Source: an uncultured Acidovorax sp. (GTDB lineage: Bacteria > Pseudomonadota > Gammaproteobacteria > Burkholderiales > Burkholderiaceae_C). From it: a stretch of 64,000 nt of DNA. A program made the translations under genes and the position numbers. The first letter of the stretch is position 1. Each line of letters begins with the position of its first letter. Shown piece by piece: positions 51,118-60,857 of this stretch. The DNA is taken from positions 248,001 to 312,000 of the forward strand of contig CAJYKV010000024.1 of assembly GCA_913774955.1 (NCBI GenBank). Direction: 5' to 3'. Below the pieces are notes generated by a model that was not told the DNA's origin, searched no databases, and was given only the letters and a program-made list of their open reading frames with translations.

Positions 51118-53295
51118 ATGACTGCTCCGCGCCGCCCTGCCCCCTCCCTCCCCGCTCCCCGTTTCACGCCCACGCCGCTCGCCCTCGTGCTGCGCGGCTG
51201 CCTCGGTGCGGGCCTCGCCGTCGCCGCCGCCGGTGCGGCCGCGCAATCCACCAGCCGCACGGCGCTGGACGAAGTGGTCGTCTCCGAGCAGGCCGAGGCC
51301 ATCGGCGGGCTGCAGAAGACCTACTCGGGCGGCCAGTTCGCGCGCGGCGGCAGCCTGGGCATCCTGGGCACGACCGACCTCATGAACGTACCGTTCAGCA
51401 CCACCAACTACACCTCGGAGCTGATCCAGAACCAGCAGGCGCTGAGCGTCGCGGACGTGGTGATGAACGATGCCTCGGTGCGCACGCTCACCTCGCGCGG
51501 CGGTTTCGGCGACGACTTCCAGATCCGCGGCTTCACCGTTTCCAACAGCGACATCAGCATGAACGGCCTGTTCGGCCTGGCACCCTCCACGCGCGTGCCG
51601 CTCGAGATGATCGAGCGCGTGGAAGTGCTCAAGGGCCCGGGCGCGCTGGCCAACGGTGTCGGCCCCAATGGCAGCATCGGCGGCAGCATCAACGTGGTGA
51701 CCAAGCGCGCCTCCGACATTCCGCTCACGCGCGTCACCGGCACCTACATGGGCCGTGCACAGTTCGGCACGCACATCGACGTGGGCCGCCGCTTCGGCGA
51801 GGACAACCAGTGGGGCGTGCGAGTCAACGGCCTCGTGCGCGGCGGCGAGGGCAACATCGACGGCGGCAGGCAGAACCTCAACCTCGGCTCGATCGGCCTG
51901 GACTATGCCGGCGCGCGCACGCGCTGGTCGCTCGACGCCTTCGCGACGCGCGGCGAGACGAAGGAGTTCCGGCCCCAGACCAGTTTCGCCGGCACGGCGA
52001 CCGCGGTGCCGGCCGTGCCCGACGCGCGCCTCAACTTCTACCCCGGCACGAAGCTGCAGGACAACGTGAAGACGGTGATGTCGCGCCTGGAGCACGACCT
52101 CGACGACAGCACCACGGTGTACGGCAGCGTGGGCTACATGGACCTGGACTACGAGCAGACCTTCCCGAGCGGCCGCCCGAACGCGGCCGGCGCCTTCAAC
52201 GTCTCCAACGCCTACTACGACCAGTACACCAAATCCAAGGCCGCCGACGCCGGCCTGCGCACCCGCTTCGCCACCGGCGGCGTGAAGCACACGCTGGCCG
52301 TGGGCGTGAACTACCTCGACCAGGAGACCGGCTACTTCTACGCCACCTCGGCCACGACGAATCCCTCCAGCCTGTACGACCCTGCGCCCCTGCCCCCGAT
52401 GACCGTGGCGCGCGGCGCGCCGGGCAAGAGTTCGGTCACGAAGCAGCACAGCATCGCCGTGGCCGACACGATGTCGTTCGCGAACGACCGCTTCCTGGTC
52501 ACGCTCGGCCTGCGCGACCAGAGCATGGAACAGGACAACTTCAACCCCGCGAGCGGCGCCGCCACCAGCCATTACAGCAAGAGCGCCGTCACGCCGCTCG
52601 CCGGCCTCGTGTTCAAGCCCGCGAAGAACATCTCGGTCTACACCAACTACACCGCCGGCCTCACGCGCGGCGCCACGGCGGGCGTGGACACCGCCAACGC
52701 GGGCGAAACCTTCGCGCCGCAGAAATCCAAGCAGCACGAAGTGGGCGTGAAAGTGGACTGGGGCCGCATCACCACCCAGGCCGCCATCTACCAGATCAAG
52801 CGGCCCAGCGCCTTCACCGATCCCGTGACGAACGTCTACAGCTTCGGTGGCGAACAGCGCAACCGCGGCCTGGAGCTGACGGCCTACGGCGAAGTGCAGC
52901 GCGGCCTGCGGCTGATGGCCAGCGCCGCCTTCAACGATGCCCAGCTCACGCGCACCGCCGGGGGCGTCAACCAGGGCAACGACGCCGCGGGCGTGCCCGA
53001 CCGCACCTTCAACCTCGGCCTCGACTGGGATACGCCCTGGGTGCCGGGCCTGAGCCTGAACGGCCGCGTGATCCACACCTCGTCCGTGTACGCCGACGCC
53101 GCCAACCGCCTGCGGGTGGGCAACTGGACGCGCCTGGACATCGGCGCCCGCTACGCCACCAAGGTGGCCAACCAGCCCGTCGTGTTCCGCGCGAGCCTGG
53201 AGAACGCGTTCGACAAGAACTACTGGGTGGTCAGCAACTACGTGACGGTGGGCGCGCCGCGCACGCTGATGCTGTCGGCGGCGGTGGATTTCTGA
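51118..53295 (+). CDS. TonB-dependent siderophore receptor
   Basis: A 725-residue outer-membrane receptor. A signal peptide with a hydrophobic core ends about AAAGAAAQS, followed by the TonB box-like LDEVVVSEQ, the plug (RGFTVSNSDISMNGLFG, IERVEVLKGPGALANGVGPN, GGSINVVTKRA), and a barrel ending LSAAVDF with a terminal Phe. The sequence type is that of ferric-siderophore (FiuA/FhuA-like) receptors. The Fur-like box upstream and the bacterioferritin gene downstream place it in iron metabolism; the specific siderophore is unknown. The ATG at 51118 was chosen for the signal; the frame is open upstream. Confidence 0.93.
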   Translation: MTAPRRPAPSLPAPRFTPTPLALVLRGCLGAGLAVAAAGAAAQSTSRTALDEVVVSEQAEAIGGLQKTYSGGQFARGGSLGILGTTDLMNVPFSTTNYTSELIQNQQALSVADVVMNDASVRTLTSRGGFGDDFQIRGFTVSNSDISMNGLFGLAPSTRVPLEMIERVEVLKGPGALANGVGPNGSIGGSINVVTKRASDIPLTRVTGTYMGRAQFGTHIDVGRRFGEDNQWGVRVNGLVRGGEGNIDGGRQNLNLGSIGLDYAGARTRWSLDAFATRGETKEFRPQTSFAGTATAVPAVPDARLNFYPGTKLQDNVKTVMSRLEHDLDDSTTVYGSVGYMDLDYEQTFPSGRPNAAGAFNVSNAYYDQYTKSKAADAGLRTRFATGGVKHTLAVGVNYLDQETGYFYATSATTNPSSLYDPAPLPPMTVARGAPGKSSVTKQHSIAVADTMSFANDRFLVTLGLRDQSMEQDNFNPASGAATSHYSKSAVTPLAGLVFKPAKNISVYTNYTAGLTRGATAGVDTANAGETFAPQKSKQHEVGVKVDWGRITTQAAIYQIKRPSAFTDPVTNVYSFGGEQRNRGLELTAYGEVQRGLRLMASAAFNDAQLTRTAGGVNQGNDAAGVPDRTFNLGLDWDTPWVPGLSLNGRVIHTSSVYADAANRLRVGNWTRLDIGARYATKVANQPVVFRASLENAFDKNYWVVSNYVTVGAPRTLMLSAAVDF

Positions 53296-53423
53296 CACCG
53301 ATCCAACGCGAACGCTTCTGATCCCCGTGCGCATGCATACCGCCGCGCCGGGGCCTTTCGCGACAAATTCCCCTGCGCGCGCGATACTGCGCATCTCACA
53401 AAAACAACATCAGGAAGCGCACC

Positions 53424-53903
53424 ATGCAGGGCAACCCACAGGTCATCGACTACTTCAAGGATCTGCTGCGCGGCGAACTCGCCGCGCGCGATCAATACTT
53501 CATCCACTCGCGGATCTATGAGGACCAGGGCTTCCTCAAGCTCTACGAGCGCATCAACCACGAGATGGAGGAAGAGACCCAGCACGCCGACGCGCTGCTG
53601 CGCCGCATCCTGTTCCTCGGCGGCCTTCCCGACATGCGCCCCCGCGAGTTCTCGCCCGGCACCACGGTGCCCGAGATGCTGCGCAAGGACCTGCAGACCG
53701 AGTACGACGTGCGCGCCGCGCTGCAGGCCGGCGTGTTCCTGTGCGAAGGCGCACGCGATTACGTGAGCCGCGACATCCTGCTCGCGCAGCTCAAGGACAC
53801 GGAAGAGGACCACGCCTACTGGCTCGAAAAGCAGCTCGGCCTGATCGAGCGCGTGGGCCTGCAGAACTACCTGCAGTCGCAGACGGCCCCCGGCACTCCC
53901 TGA
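53424..53903 (+). CDS. bfr: Bacterioferritin subunit lacking the haem-ligand methionine
   Basis: A 159-residue iron-storage subunit that matches E. coli bacterioferritin along its length ([20 protein letters not shown] start, [23 protein letters not shown] near the end). Ferroxidase-centre ligands E18, E51, H54, E94, E127 and H130 are all present. The position of Met52, which binds the inter-subunit haem, is Thr (EEETQHAD). The subunit therefore probably does not bind haem alone and may pair with a haem-binding Bfr elsewhere, as in bacteria with two Bfr types. AGGAAG precedes the ATG. Confidence 0.93.
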   Translation: MQGNPQVIDYFKDLLRGELAARDQYFIHSRIYEDQGFLKLYERINHEMEEETQHADALLRRILFLGGLPDMRPREFSPGTTVPEMLRKDLQTEYDVRAALQAGVFLCEGARDYVSRDILLAQLKDTEEDHAYWLEKQLGLIERVGLQNYLQSQTAPGTP

Positions 53904-53935
53904 TTCCGGCCGCGCCCGCCGCTCACCGCCCATGA

Positions 53936-53965
53936 AAAAGCCGCACCGGCGACGGTGCGGCTTTT
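53936..53965. terminator. Bidirectional terminator between bfr and ilvD
   Basis: GCCGCACC (53940-53947) and GGTGCGGC (53954-53961) form a perfect stem, flanked by an A-run on one side and a T-run on the other, so it can stop both converging genes. Confidence 0.92.
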
Positions 53966-53989
53966 CTTTTGCCCTCCCGTGGGAGGCGG

Positions 53990-55849
53990 TCAGTCGTCCA
54001 GCAGCGACAGGTCGCGCACGGCGCCCTTGTCGGCCGACATCACGAGCTTGGCATAGGCCTTGAGCGCGGCCGACACCTTGCGCGGGCGCGGATTGGCGGG
54101 CTTCCAGCCCTTGGCGTCCTGCTCGGCGCGGCGGCGGGCCAGTTCCTCGTCGCTCAGCAGCACGTCGATGGTGCGGTTCGGGATGTCGATGCGGATGCGG
54201 TCGCCGTTCTTCACGAGGCCGATCGCGCCGCCGGCCGCCGCTTCGGGCGAGCAGTGGCCGATCGACAGGCCCGAGGTGCCGCCCGAGAAGCGCCCGTCGG
54301 TCAGCAGCGCGCAGGCCTTGCCCAGGCCCTTGGACTTGATGTAGCTGGTCGGGTAGAGCATTTCCTGCATGCCGGGGCCGCCCTTGGGGCCTTCGTAGCG
54401 CACGATCACCACGTCGCCGGCCTGCACCTTGCCCGCCAGGATGTTCTCCACCGCCTCGTCCTGCGATTCGGTGACGTGGGCGGAACCCTCGAACACGTGG
54501 ATGGATTCGTCCACGCCCGCCGTCTTGACCACGCAGCCGTCGAGCGCGATGTTGCCCGTCAGCACCGCCAGGCCGCCTTCCTTGCTGAAGGCGTGCTCGT
54601 ACGAGCGGATGCAGCCCTCGGCGCGGTCCAGGTCCAGGCTGGGCCAGCGCGTGTTCTGGCTGAACGCCACCTGGGTGGGGATGCCGGCAGGGCCCGCCAT
54701 GTAGAAATGGCGCACCGCCTCGTCCTGCGTGACCGCGATGTCCCACTGCTGCAGCGCCTCGCCGAGCGTCTTCGCATGCACCGTGGGCGCATCGGTGTGC
54801 AGCTTGCCGGCACGCGCCAGCTCGCCCAGGATGGCCATGATGCCGCCGGCGCGGTGCACGTCTTCGATGTGGTACTTGTTGGTGTTGGGCGCCACCTTGC
54901 ACAGCTGCGGCACGGAACGCGAGAGGCGGTCGATGTCGGCCATGGTGAAGTCGATCCCGGCCTCGCGGGCGATGGCCAGCAGGTGCAGGATGGTGTTGGT
55001 GGAGCCGCCCATGGCGATGTCGAGCGTCATCGCGTTCTCGAAGGCATCGAAGCCCACCGAGCGCGGCAGCACTCGTTCGTTCTCCTGCTCGTAGTATTCC
55101 TTGGCCAGCTCGACGATGCGGCGGCCGGCGCGCTTGAAGAGCTGTTCTCGGTCGGCGTGCGTGGCCACCACGGTGCCGTTGCCGGGCAGCGAGAGGCCCA
55201 GCGCTTCGGTGAGGCAGTTCATCGAGTTGGCGGTGAACATGCCCGAGCAGGAGCCGCAGGTCGGGCAGGCGGAGCGCTCCACCTCGGCCACGTCGGCGTC
55301 GGAATACTTGTCGTCGGCGGCGATCACCATCGCGTCCACCAGGTCGAGCTTCTTGAACTCGATCGTCTTGGTGACCGGGTTGGCCAGGCGCGTCTTGCCG
55401 GCCTCCATCGGGCCTCCGGAGACGAACACCACCGGGATGTTCAGGCGCATGGCGGCCATCAGCATGCCGGGCGTGATCTTGTCGCAGTTGGAGATGCAGA
55501 CCATCGCGTCGGCGCAGTGCGCGTTCACCATGTACTCGACCGAGTCCGCGATGATGTCGCGGCTGGGCAGCGAATACAGCATGCCGTCGTGGCCCATGGC
55601 GATGCCGTCGTCGACCGCGATGGTGTTGAACTCCTTGGCGACGCCGCCGGCCGCCTCGATCTCGCGAGCGACGAGCTGGCCCAGGTCCTTCAGATGCACG
55701 TGGCCGGGCACGAACTGGGTGAACGAGTTCACCACGGCGATGATCGGCTTGCTGAAGTCGTCGTCCTTCATGCCGGTGGCGCGCCACAGGGAGCGGGCAC
55801 CGGCCATGTTGCGTCCGGCGGTGGAGGTCTTGGAGCGGTATGCGGGCAT
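53990..55849 (-). CDS. ilvD: Dihydroxy-acid dehydratase
   Basis: IlvD dehydrates dihydroxyisovalerate and dihydroxymethylvalerate in valine and isoleucine synthesis. The 619-residue Fe-S enzyme shows [20 protein letters not shown] and [20 protein letters not shown], which carry cluster-ligand cysteines, and [16 protein letters not shown]-type C-terminal motifs with [20 protein letters not shown]. The ATG at 55849 gives [20 protein letters not shown], the standard start. It stands alone between terminators and the small Trp-rich gene. Confidence 0.97.
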   Translation of the reverse strand: MPAYRSKTSTAGRNMAGARSLWRATGMKDDDFSKPIIAVVNSFTQFVPGHVHLKDLGQLVAREIEAAGGVAKEFNTIAVDDGIAMGHDGMLYSLPSRDIIADSVEYMVNAHCADAMVCISNCDKITPGMLMAAMRLNIPVVFVSGGPMEAGKTRLANPVTKTIEFKKLDLVDAMVIAADDKYSDADVAEVERSACPTCGSCSGMFTANSMNCLTEALGLSLPGNGTVVATHADREQLFKRAGRRIVELAKEYYEQENERVLPRSVGFDAFENAMTLDIAMGGSTNTILHLLAIAREAGIDFTMADIDRLSRSVPQLCKVAPNTNKYHIEDVHRAGGIMAILGELARAGKLHTDAPTVHAKTLGEALQQWDIAVTQDEAVRHFYMAGPAGIPTQVAFSQNTRWPSLDLDRAEGCIRSYEHAFSKEGGLAVLTGNIALDGCVVKTAGVDESIHVFEGSAHVTESQDEAVENILAGKVQAGDVVIVRYEGPKGGPGMQEMLYPTSYIKSKGLGKACALLTDGRFSGGTSGLSIGHCSPEAAAGGAIGLVKNGDRIRIDIPNRTIDVLLSDEELARRRAEQDAKGWKPANPRPRKVSAALKAYAKLVMSADKGAVRDLSLLDD

Positions 55850-55997
55850 CGTGGGTCGGGAGAAAGCGGTTGGAGGGCTCGGTCGCCCGCGCGCGGGCGC
55901 AGGCGACACCGAATTATCCTCCACCGCCCTTCCCTGCCGGGCTGCAGGCCCCGGCCGCTCTAGGGGCGCGGCATTGCCGCTCCGGCGCGCGTGCCGG

Positions 55998-56237
55998 CTA
56001 CTTGCGGCGCGGGCGCACGCCCATGGCTTCCTTGTTGCGGTCGATGCGGTCCCGCTTGCGCCGGTCGATCTTCTCGATCGCGCGGCGCTTGGTGTAGCCG
56101 GTGGCATCCGCCCAGGCCCACCACGCGGCGGTGACGGCGAAGGGCGACAGCACCCACCACCAGCTCCACGTGGCGACGGGCCCGACCTCCAGGTACTTGA
56201 GCAGCACCAGCAGGATTCCGAGAGCCAGGGTATACAT
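55998..56237 (-). CDS. Small Trp-rich membrane protein (TIGR04438-type)
   Basis: A 79-residue protein with one or two hydrophobic segments ([40 protein letters not shown]) containing six tryptophans, followed by a strongly basic tail ([20 protein letters not shown]). This matches a small family known mostly in Burkholderiales with no assigned function. It lies between ilvD and a divergent cytochrome c gene. Confidence 0.85.
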   Translation of the reverse strand: MYTLALGILLVLLKYLEVGPVATWSWWWVLSPFAVTAAWWAWADATGYTKRRAIEKIDRRKRDRIDRNKEAMGVRPRRK

Positions 56238-56367
56238 GACGGTGCGACCTCCAGGACCGGGCGGTGGCGGCCAGAACCTGCTCCCGGAAGAACCCTCCGG
56301 CCCGTCCTGTCAACCCCGGCCACTACAATTTCATTGAGCCGCATACTAACCCACCGAAAGTCACCCG

Positions 56368-56673
56368 ATGAAGCGCACGCTCCCCCTCCTCCTGCTGGCC
56401 TTCTCCGCCGCCACGCCCGCCCTGGCCGACCAGGCGCTGGCCACGGCCAAGAACTGCATGGCCTGCCATGCCGTGGACAAGAAGCTGGTGGGACCCGCCT
56501 ACAAGGACGTGGCGGCCAAGTACGCCGGCCAGAAGGACGCCGTCGACAAGCTCGCCGTGAAGATCATGAAGGGCGGCTCGGGCGTGTGGGGTCCGGTGCC
56601 CATGCCGGCCAACTCCCAGGTCAACGAGGCCGAGGCGAAGAAACTGGCGGCGTGGGTGCTGTCGCTCAAGTAA
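56368..56673 (+). CDS. Class I cytochrome c (c551/c552 type)
   Basis: A 101-residue periplasmic electron carrier. A signal peptide [20 protein letters not shown] precedes the mature protein; haem attaches at CMACH (C30, C33, H34) and the axial methionine is in [11 protein letters not shown]. Length and [12 protein letters not shown] are typical of small c551/c552 cytochromes. It could feed the cbb3 or another terminal oxidase. A bidirectional terminator follows. Confidence 0.93.
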   Translation: MKRTLPLLLLAFSAATPALADQALATAKNCMACHAVDKKLVGPAYKDVAAKYAGQKDAVDKLAVKIMKGGSGVWGPVPMPANSQVNEAEAKKLAAWVLSLK

Positions 56674-56693
56674 ACCGCCTCGCCTGGCACGAA

Positions 56694-56719
56694 AAAAGCC
56701 GCCCTTCCGGGCGGCTTTT
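56694..56719. terminator. Bidirectional terminator after the cytochrome c gene
   Basis: AAAAGCCGCCC and GGGCGGCTTTT form a perfect stem with a TTCC loop, with A- and T-runs on both sides, between the cytochrome c gene and the oppositely read LapA-type gene. Confidence 0.92.
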
Positions 56720-56769
56720 GCTTGGCCGTCGTGCAGCCTCGGGGGCGGGGGCGCAAGCCCCCGGTCCGC

Positions 56770-57234
56770 TCACAGCACCGGATCGCGGCGCATCCGCATC
56801 TGGTCTTCCAGCTGGCCCACGTAGGCGGCCGTGGCATTGTCGGACTCCTGGGCGCGCGCGGCGAAGTGCGATTCCAGGGCATCGATGCGCGCGAGCAGCG
56901 CGGCCTGCCCCTGCTGGTGTTGCGATTCCAGATAGGTGCGCAGCTCGGTGAAGCGCGACAGCTCGGCACGGTCGGCCAGTTCACGCTGGACCTGCATTTC
57001 CTTCGCGTGGCGGCGGGTCTCCAGCAGCACGGAGCCCTGCAGCGACAGCACGTAGGCGATGAAGAACACGCCCAGCAGCACCGTCAGGCCCAGCATCAGC
57101 AGGCCGAGCGGCGCCTGGAACGAGGTGAAGCCCAGCGAGATCGCCGAGGGCGTCGCCAGGGTGGTCCAGTTGAGCGCGGCGAGCACGGCGATGGCCGCGA
57201 CGATGAGCAGGATGACGATGGATCGGAAGGCCAT
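56770..57234 (-). CDS. LapA-domain membrane protein (DUF1049) with coiled-coil tail
   Basis: A 154-residue inner-membrane protein with two N-terminal helices (MAFRSIVILLIVAAIAVLAA; LGLLMLGLTVLLGVFFIAYV) in the LapA/YciS arrangement, then a long charged helix (about 80-145) with heptad character and many glutamines, likely a cytoplasmic coiled coil. LapA-type proteins take part in lipopolysaccharide assembly control in E. coli with LapB, but this copy is alone and longer, so the role is uncertain. The ATG at 57234 is used; the frame stays open upstream into acs as a shadow. Confidence 0.8.
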   Translation of the reverse strand: MAFRSIVILLIVAAIAVLAALNWTTLATPSAISLGFTSFQAPLGLLMLGLTVLLGVFFIAYVLSLQGSVLLETRRHAKEMQVQRELADRAELSRFTELRTYLESQHQQGQAALLARIDALESHFAARAQESDNATAAYVGQLEDQMRMRRDPVL

Positions 57235-57443
57235 GGTTGTTCTCCGGGAAAGGTATCGGGCGCCGCGCTGCGCTCGGAAGAGCGCGGCGGCGTTGCCACC
57301 CGGTTGTAACCCGGCCATGGTGCTCCCGGTGAGGCGGGAGGGATGAAACAGATTCCGTCCTACAGGATCCGGTAACGCGCTGCGATGCCGGGCAAGGCGC
57401 GGGTAGGTGCGCGCCGGCAGCGGAGGTAGGACGGATCTGCGGA

Positions 57444-59438
57444 TCAGTTCGCTTGAGCCAACTGGTCCAGGATCGCGGGGTTTTCCAGCGTGCTGGTGTC
57501 CTGCGTGATGGCCTCGCCCTTCGCAATGGAGCGCAGCAGGCGGCGCATGATCTTGCCGCTGCGGGTCTTGGGCAGGTTGTCGCCGAAGCGGATGTCCTTC
57601 GGTTTCGCGATAGGGCCGATCTCCTTGGCCACCCAGTCGCGCAGTTCCTTGGCGATCGCCTTGGCCTCGTCGCCGGTGGGGCGCGGGCGCTTGAGCACCA
57701 CGAAGGCGCAGATGGCTTCGCCGGTCAGGTCGTCGGGGCGGCCCACCACGGCGGCTTCGGCCACCAGATCGGTCTTGGCGACCAGGGCGGACTCGATCTC
57801 CATCGTGCCCATGCGGTGGCCCGACACGTTCAGCACGTCGTCGATGCGGCCGGTGATGCGGAAGTAGCCGCGGTCGGCGCTGCGCACCGCGCCGTCGCCG
57901 GCCAGGTAGTAGCCCTTGAGTTCCTCGGGGAAGTAGCTCTTCTTGAAGCGCTCCGGGTCGTTCCAGATGGTGCGGATCATGCTCGGCCAGGGGCGCTTGA
58001 TGACCAGGATGCCGCCCGTGCCGTTGGCGATGTCGTTGCCGGATTCGTCCACGATGGCGGCGGCGATGCCCGGCAGCGGCAGCGTGCAGGAGCCCGGCAC
58101 CAGCGGCGTGGCGCCCGGCAGCGGGGTGATGACGTGACCGCCGGTCTCGGTCTGCCAGAAGGTATCGACGATGGGGCAGCGCTCGCCGCCCACGTTCTTG
58201 TGGTACCACATCCAGGCTTCGGGGTTGATGGGCTCGCCCACGCTGCCCAGGATGCGCAGGCTCGACAGGTCGGAGCTGCTCGGGTGCACGGCCTTGTCGG
58301 CTTCGGCCGCCTTGATGAGCGAGCGGATCGCCGTGGGCGCGGTGTAGAAGATCGACACCTTGTGGCGCTCGATCATCTGCCAGAAGCGGCCTGCGTTCGG
58401 GTACGTGGGCACGCCCTCGAACACCACCTGCGTGGCCCCGGCTGCGAGCGGGCCGTATGCGACGTAGGTGTGGCCGGTGATCCATCCGATGTCGGCCGTG
58501 CACCAGAAGACGTCCTGGGGCTTCAGGTCGAAGGTCCAGTCCATCGTGAGCTTGGCCCACAGCAGGTAGCCGCCGGTGGAATGCTGCACGCCCTTGGGCT
58601 TGCCGGTGGAGCCGCTGGTGTAGAGGATGAAGAGGGGGTGTTCGGCGCCCACGGGCTCCGGTGCGCAGTCGGCGCTCTGACCGGCCAGGGCGTCTTCGAA
58701 GGTCTTGTCGCGGCCTTCCACCATGTGGCAGGCCGTGGCCGTGCGCTGGAACACGAGGATGCTGCGGATGGTGTCGCAGCCGCCCATGGCCAGGGCCTCG
58801 TCCACGATGGCCTTGAGCGGCAGTTCCTTGCCGCCGCGCATCTGGTAGTTGGCGGTGACCACGGCCACGGCGCCCGCGTCGATGATGCGCTCCTGCAGCG
58901 CCTTGGCCGAGAAGCCGCCGAACACCACGCTGTGCGTGGCGCCGATGCGCGCGCAGGCCTGCATCGCGACCACGCCCTCGATGGTCATGGGCATGTAGAT
59001 GAGCACGCGGTCGCCCTTCTTCACGCCCTCGGCCTTGAGCGCGTTGGCGAAGCGGCCCACGCGCTCCAGCAGTTCCTTGTACGTCACCTTCGTCACGGCG
59101 CCGTCGTCGGCCTCGAAGATGATGGCGGTCTTGTTCTCGACGGGCGTGCCGATGTGGCGGTCCAGGCAGTTGGCGCTGGCATTCAGCTCGCCGTCGGCGA
59201 ACCACTGGAAGAACGGCGCGTTGGATTCATCGAGGGTGCGCGTGAAGGGCTTCGTCCACTGCACGTTCTCGCGCGCCAGGCGCGCCCAGAAGCCCTCGAA
59301 GTCCCGCTCGGCCTCGGCGCACAGGGCATCGTAGCCGGCCATGCCGGACACGCGGGCGGCTTGCTCGCAGGCGGCGGGCGGGGGGAACACGCGGTTTTCC
59401 ACCAGCACGGATTCGATCGTGGACGTTGACGCACTCAT
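57444..59438 (-). CDS. acsA: Acetyl-CoA synthetase (AMP-forming)
   Basis: A 664-residue enzyme activating acetate with ATP and CoA. It shows [59 protein letters not shown] and the C-terminal [15 protein letters not shown] containing the lysine that is acetylated to switch the enzyme off. Length and motifs are standard. The ATG at 59438 has only a weak ribosome binding site. Confidence 0.96.
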   Translation of the reverse strand: MSASTSTIESVLVENRVFPPPAACEQAARVSGMAGYDALCAEAERDFEGFWARLARENVQWTKPFTRTLDESNAPFFQWFADGELNASANCLDRHIGTPVENKTAIIFEADDGAVTKVTYKELLERVGRFANALKAEGVKKGDRVLIYMPMTIEGVVAMQACARIGATHSVVFGGFSAKALQERIIDAGAVAVVTANYQMRGGKELPLKAIVDEALAMGGCDTIRSILVFQRTATACHMVEGRDKTFEDALAGQSADCAPEPVGAEHPLFILYTSGSTGKPKGVQHSTGGYLLWAKLTMDWTFDLKPQDVFWCTADIGWITGHTYVAYGPLAAGATQVVFEGVPTYPNAGRFWQMIERHKVSIFYTAPTAIRSLIKAAEADKAVHPSSSDLSSLRILGSVGEPINPEAWMWYHKNVGGERCPIVDTFWQTETGGHVITPLPGATPLVPGSCTLPLPGIAAAIVDESGNDIANGTGGILVIKRPWPSMIRTIWNDPERFKKSYFPEELKGYYLAGDGAVRSADRGYFRITGRIDDVLNVSGHRMGTMEIESALVAKTDLVAEAAVVGRPDDLTGEAICAFVVLKRPRPTGDEAKAIAKELRDWVAKEIGPIAKPKDIRFGDNLPKTRSGKIMRRLLRSIAKGEAITQDTSTLENPAILDQLAQAN

Positions 59439-59707
59439 TTGCTTGTGTCTCCAGAGAGTCGTTGGAACGGGTTTTCGGCGGTACTGTGGGCGGGCGCACT
59501 TACAGGCCACTGACGCATGCCGCCAGCGCGCGCCACGCAGGCCCCGGCCAGCCGCCGGCACGGCCTCCATGCTACTCCGCGCACCAGTGTGCCGGCCCGC
59601 TCCCGCAGCGCAGCATCCCCACGGCGCGGCAGCTCTACGGCAGGCCCTAGAATCCCGCCGCGATCCTCCCGCCCTCCGGGTTCCCATCCATCTCCCTCCC
59701 CACCGAT

Positions 59708-60319
59708 ATGGCCTTCCCCAAAGACTCCGTCCCGCGCCCGCAGGGGCCTGCCCTGAGCCCGCTCGCCTCGCTCATCTTCGCGAGCCGCTGGCTGCAGCTG
59801 CCCCTGTACCTGGGGCTCATCGTCGCCCAGGGGGTGTACGTCTGGCACTTCCTGGTGGAACTCTGGCACCTGGTGGAAGCCGCTTTCGGCCACCAGCCGG
59901 CGCTGCAGGCGCTGGTGACCAGCATCGGCTACAAGCCGGGCGTGGAAGTCGTCGCGCTCAACGAGACGGTGATCATGCTGGTGGTGCTGGCGCTCATCGA
60001 CGTGGTGATGATCTCCAACCTGCTCATCATGGTGATCGTCGGCGGCTACGAGACCTTCGTGAGCCGGCTGAATCTGCACACGCACCCCGACCAGCCGGAG
60101 TGGCTGGGCCACGTGAACGCGTCGGTGCTGAAGGTGAAGCTGGGCCTGTCGATCATCGGCATCAGCTCGATCCATCTGCTCAAGACCTTCATCAACGCGG
60201 CCAACTACGACACCAAGGTGCTGATGTGGCAGACCATCATCCACGTGGCGTTCCTGGCCAGCGCCATCGCGATCGCCTATACGGACCGGCTGCTGCACGT
60301 CTCGCACGAAAAGCACTGA
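59708..60319 (+). CDS. YqhA/UPF0114-type membrane protein
   Basis: A 203-residue protein with four predicted membrane helices; [40 protein letters not shown] and [20 protein letters not shown] are the family blocks. Function is unknown; members are conserved in proteobacteria and resemble small channel-like proteins. TAGAAT at 59648-59653 may be its -10 element. The gap of 269 bases upstream to acs shows no other gene. Confidence 0.88.
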   Translation: MAFPKDSVPRPQGPALSPLASLIFASRWLQLPLYLGLIVAQGVYVWHFLVELWHLVEAAFGHQPALQALVTSIGYKPGVEVVALNETVIMLVVLALIDVVMISNLLIMVIVGGYETFVSRLNLHTHPDQPEWLGHVNASVLKVKLGLSIIGISSIHLLKTFINAANYDTKVLMWQTIIHVAFLASAIAIAYTDRLLHVSHEKH

Positions 60320-60391
60320 CCACCGCTGCGCGGGCCGCTCCCCGGCGCGACGGTCGCGCCCGCGCTTAACACATCCGTAAAACCCGGTGTT

Positions 60392-60420
60392 TTGACTCAA
60401 AGACACCAAATGCTTACACT
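60392..60420 (+). promoter_or_regulatory. Sigma-70-type promoter upstream of proV
   Basis: TTGACT (60392-60397) and TACACT (60415-60420) with 17 bases between them give a strong match, with start near 60427. The copies CGGTGTTTTGAC (60385-60396) and CGGTGTTTTACA (60425-60436) are direct repeats overlapping the -35 region and the start site, a possible operator pair. Confidence 0.7.
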
Positions 60421-60436
60421 TTAGCGGTGTTTTACA

Positions 60437-60857
60437 ACCTGCAGCGCAGGTAATCCGGCTCCGCTCCGCGTGCGTTTTCCCGTACGTCGCCGTTCCGCGG
60501 ACCTGGATCATCCTGCCGGCACCGCCGCAGCCCGGGCTGCCGCTGCCGGCGCCTCGGCCGGTTCCCGGCCCTGATGCCCCCACGGGGCACCGGCGGAGTC
60601 CTCGCAGCCCGACCTCTCCGCCGCGTGCCCTCGCCCTTGCGCACCGCCTTCGCGTGCCATGCGGGCCAAACCCCGGGCCGGTTCCTCCGCCCCCTTCCTT
60701 CCGGCAACGCCGGTGCATGCCCCTCGGGCGCACCGCGCGGGGCCGCCGCATCAGGTCTTTGCCGCAGACCGGCCCCGTGCCCGGATGCGCCCTGTCCGCC
60801 AGGGCGCACCCCGGGCGTGTTCGTTCAACCCGTTCCGACCGAGGGAGGACCCACGAC
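60437..60857 (+). other. Long proV leader without recognised gene
   Basis: About 430 bases separate the predicted start from the proV GTG. The stretch is GC-rich with several potential hairpins (for example GCCCCCACGGGGC) but matches no riboswitch I know. It contains open frames in several phases, as expected for this base composition, and none looks like a known protein. Function as an osmoregulatory leader is possible but unsupported. Confidence 0.5.

Noticed and set aside
50977-53394. An open frame of 805 codons opposite the TonB receptor
   Set aside because: Low-complexity His/Ala/Val/Arg composition typical of a GC-rich antisense phase; the receptor on the plus strand is unambiguous.
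60437-60857. A short protein gene in the proV leader
   Set aside because: Several open phases exist but none has a ribosome binding site together with a recognisable protein pattern.
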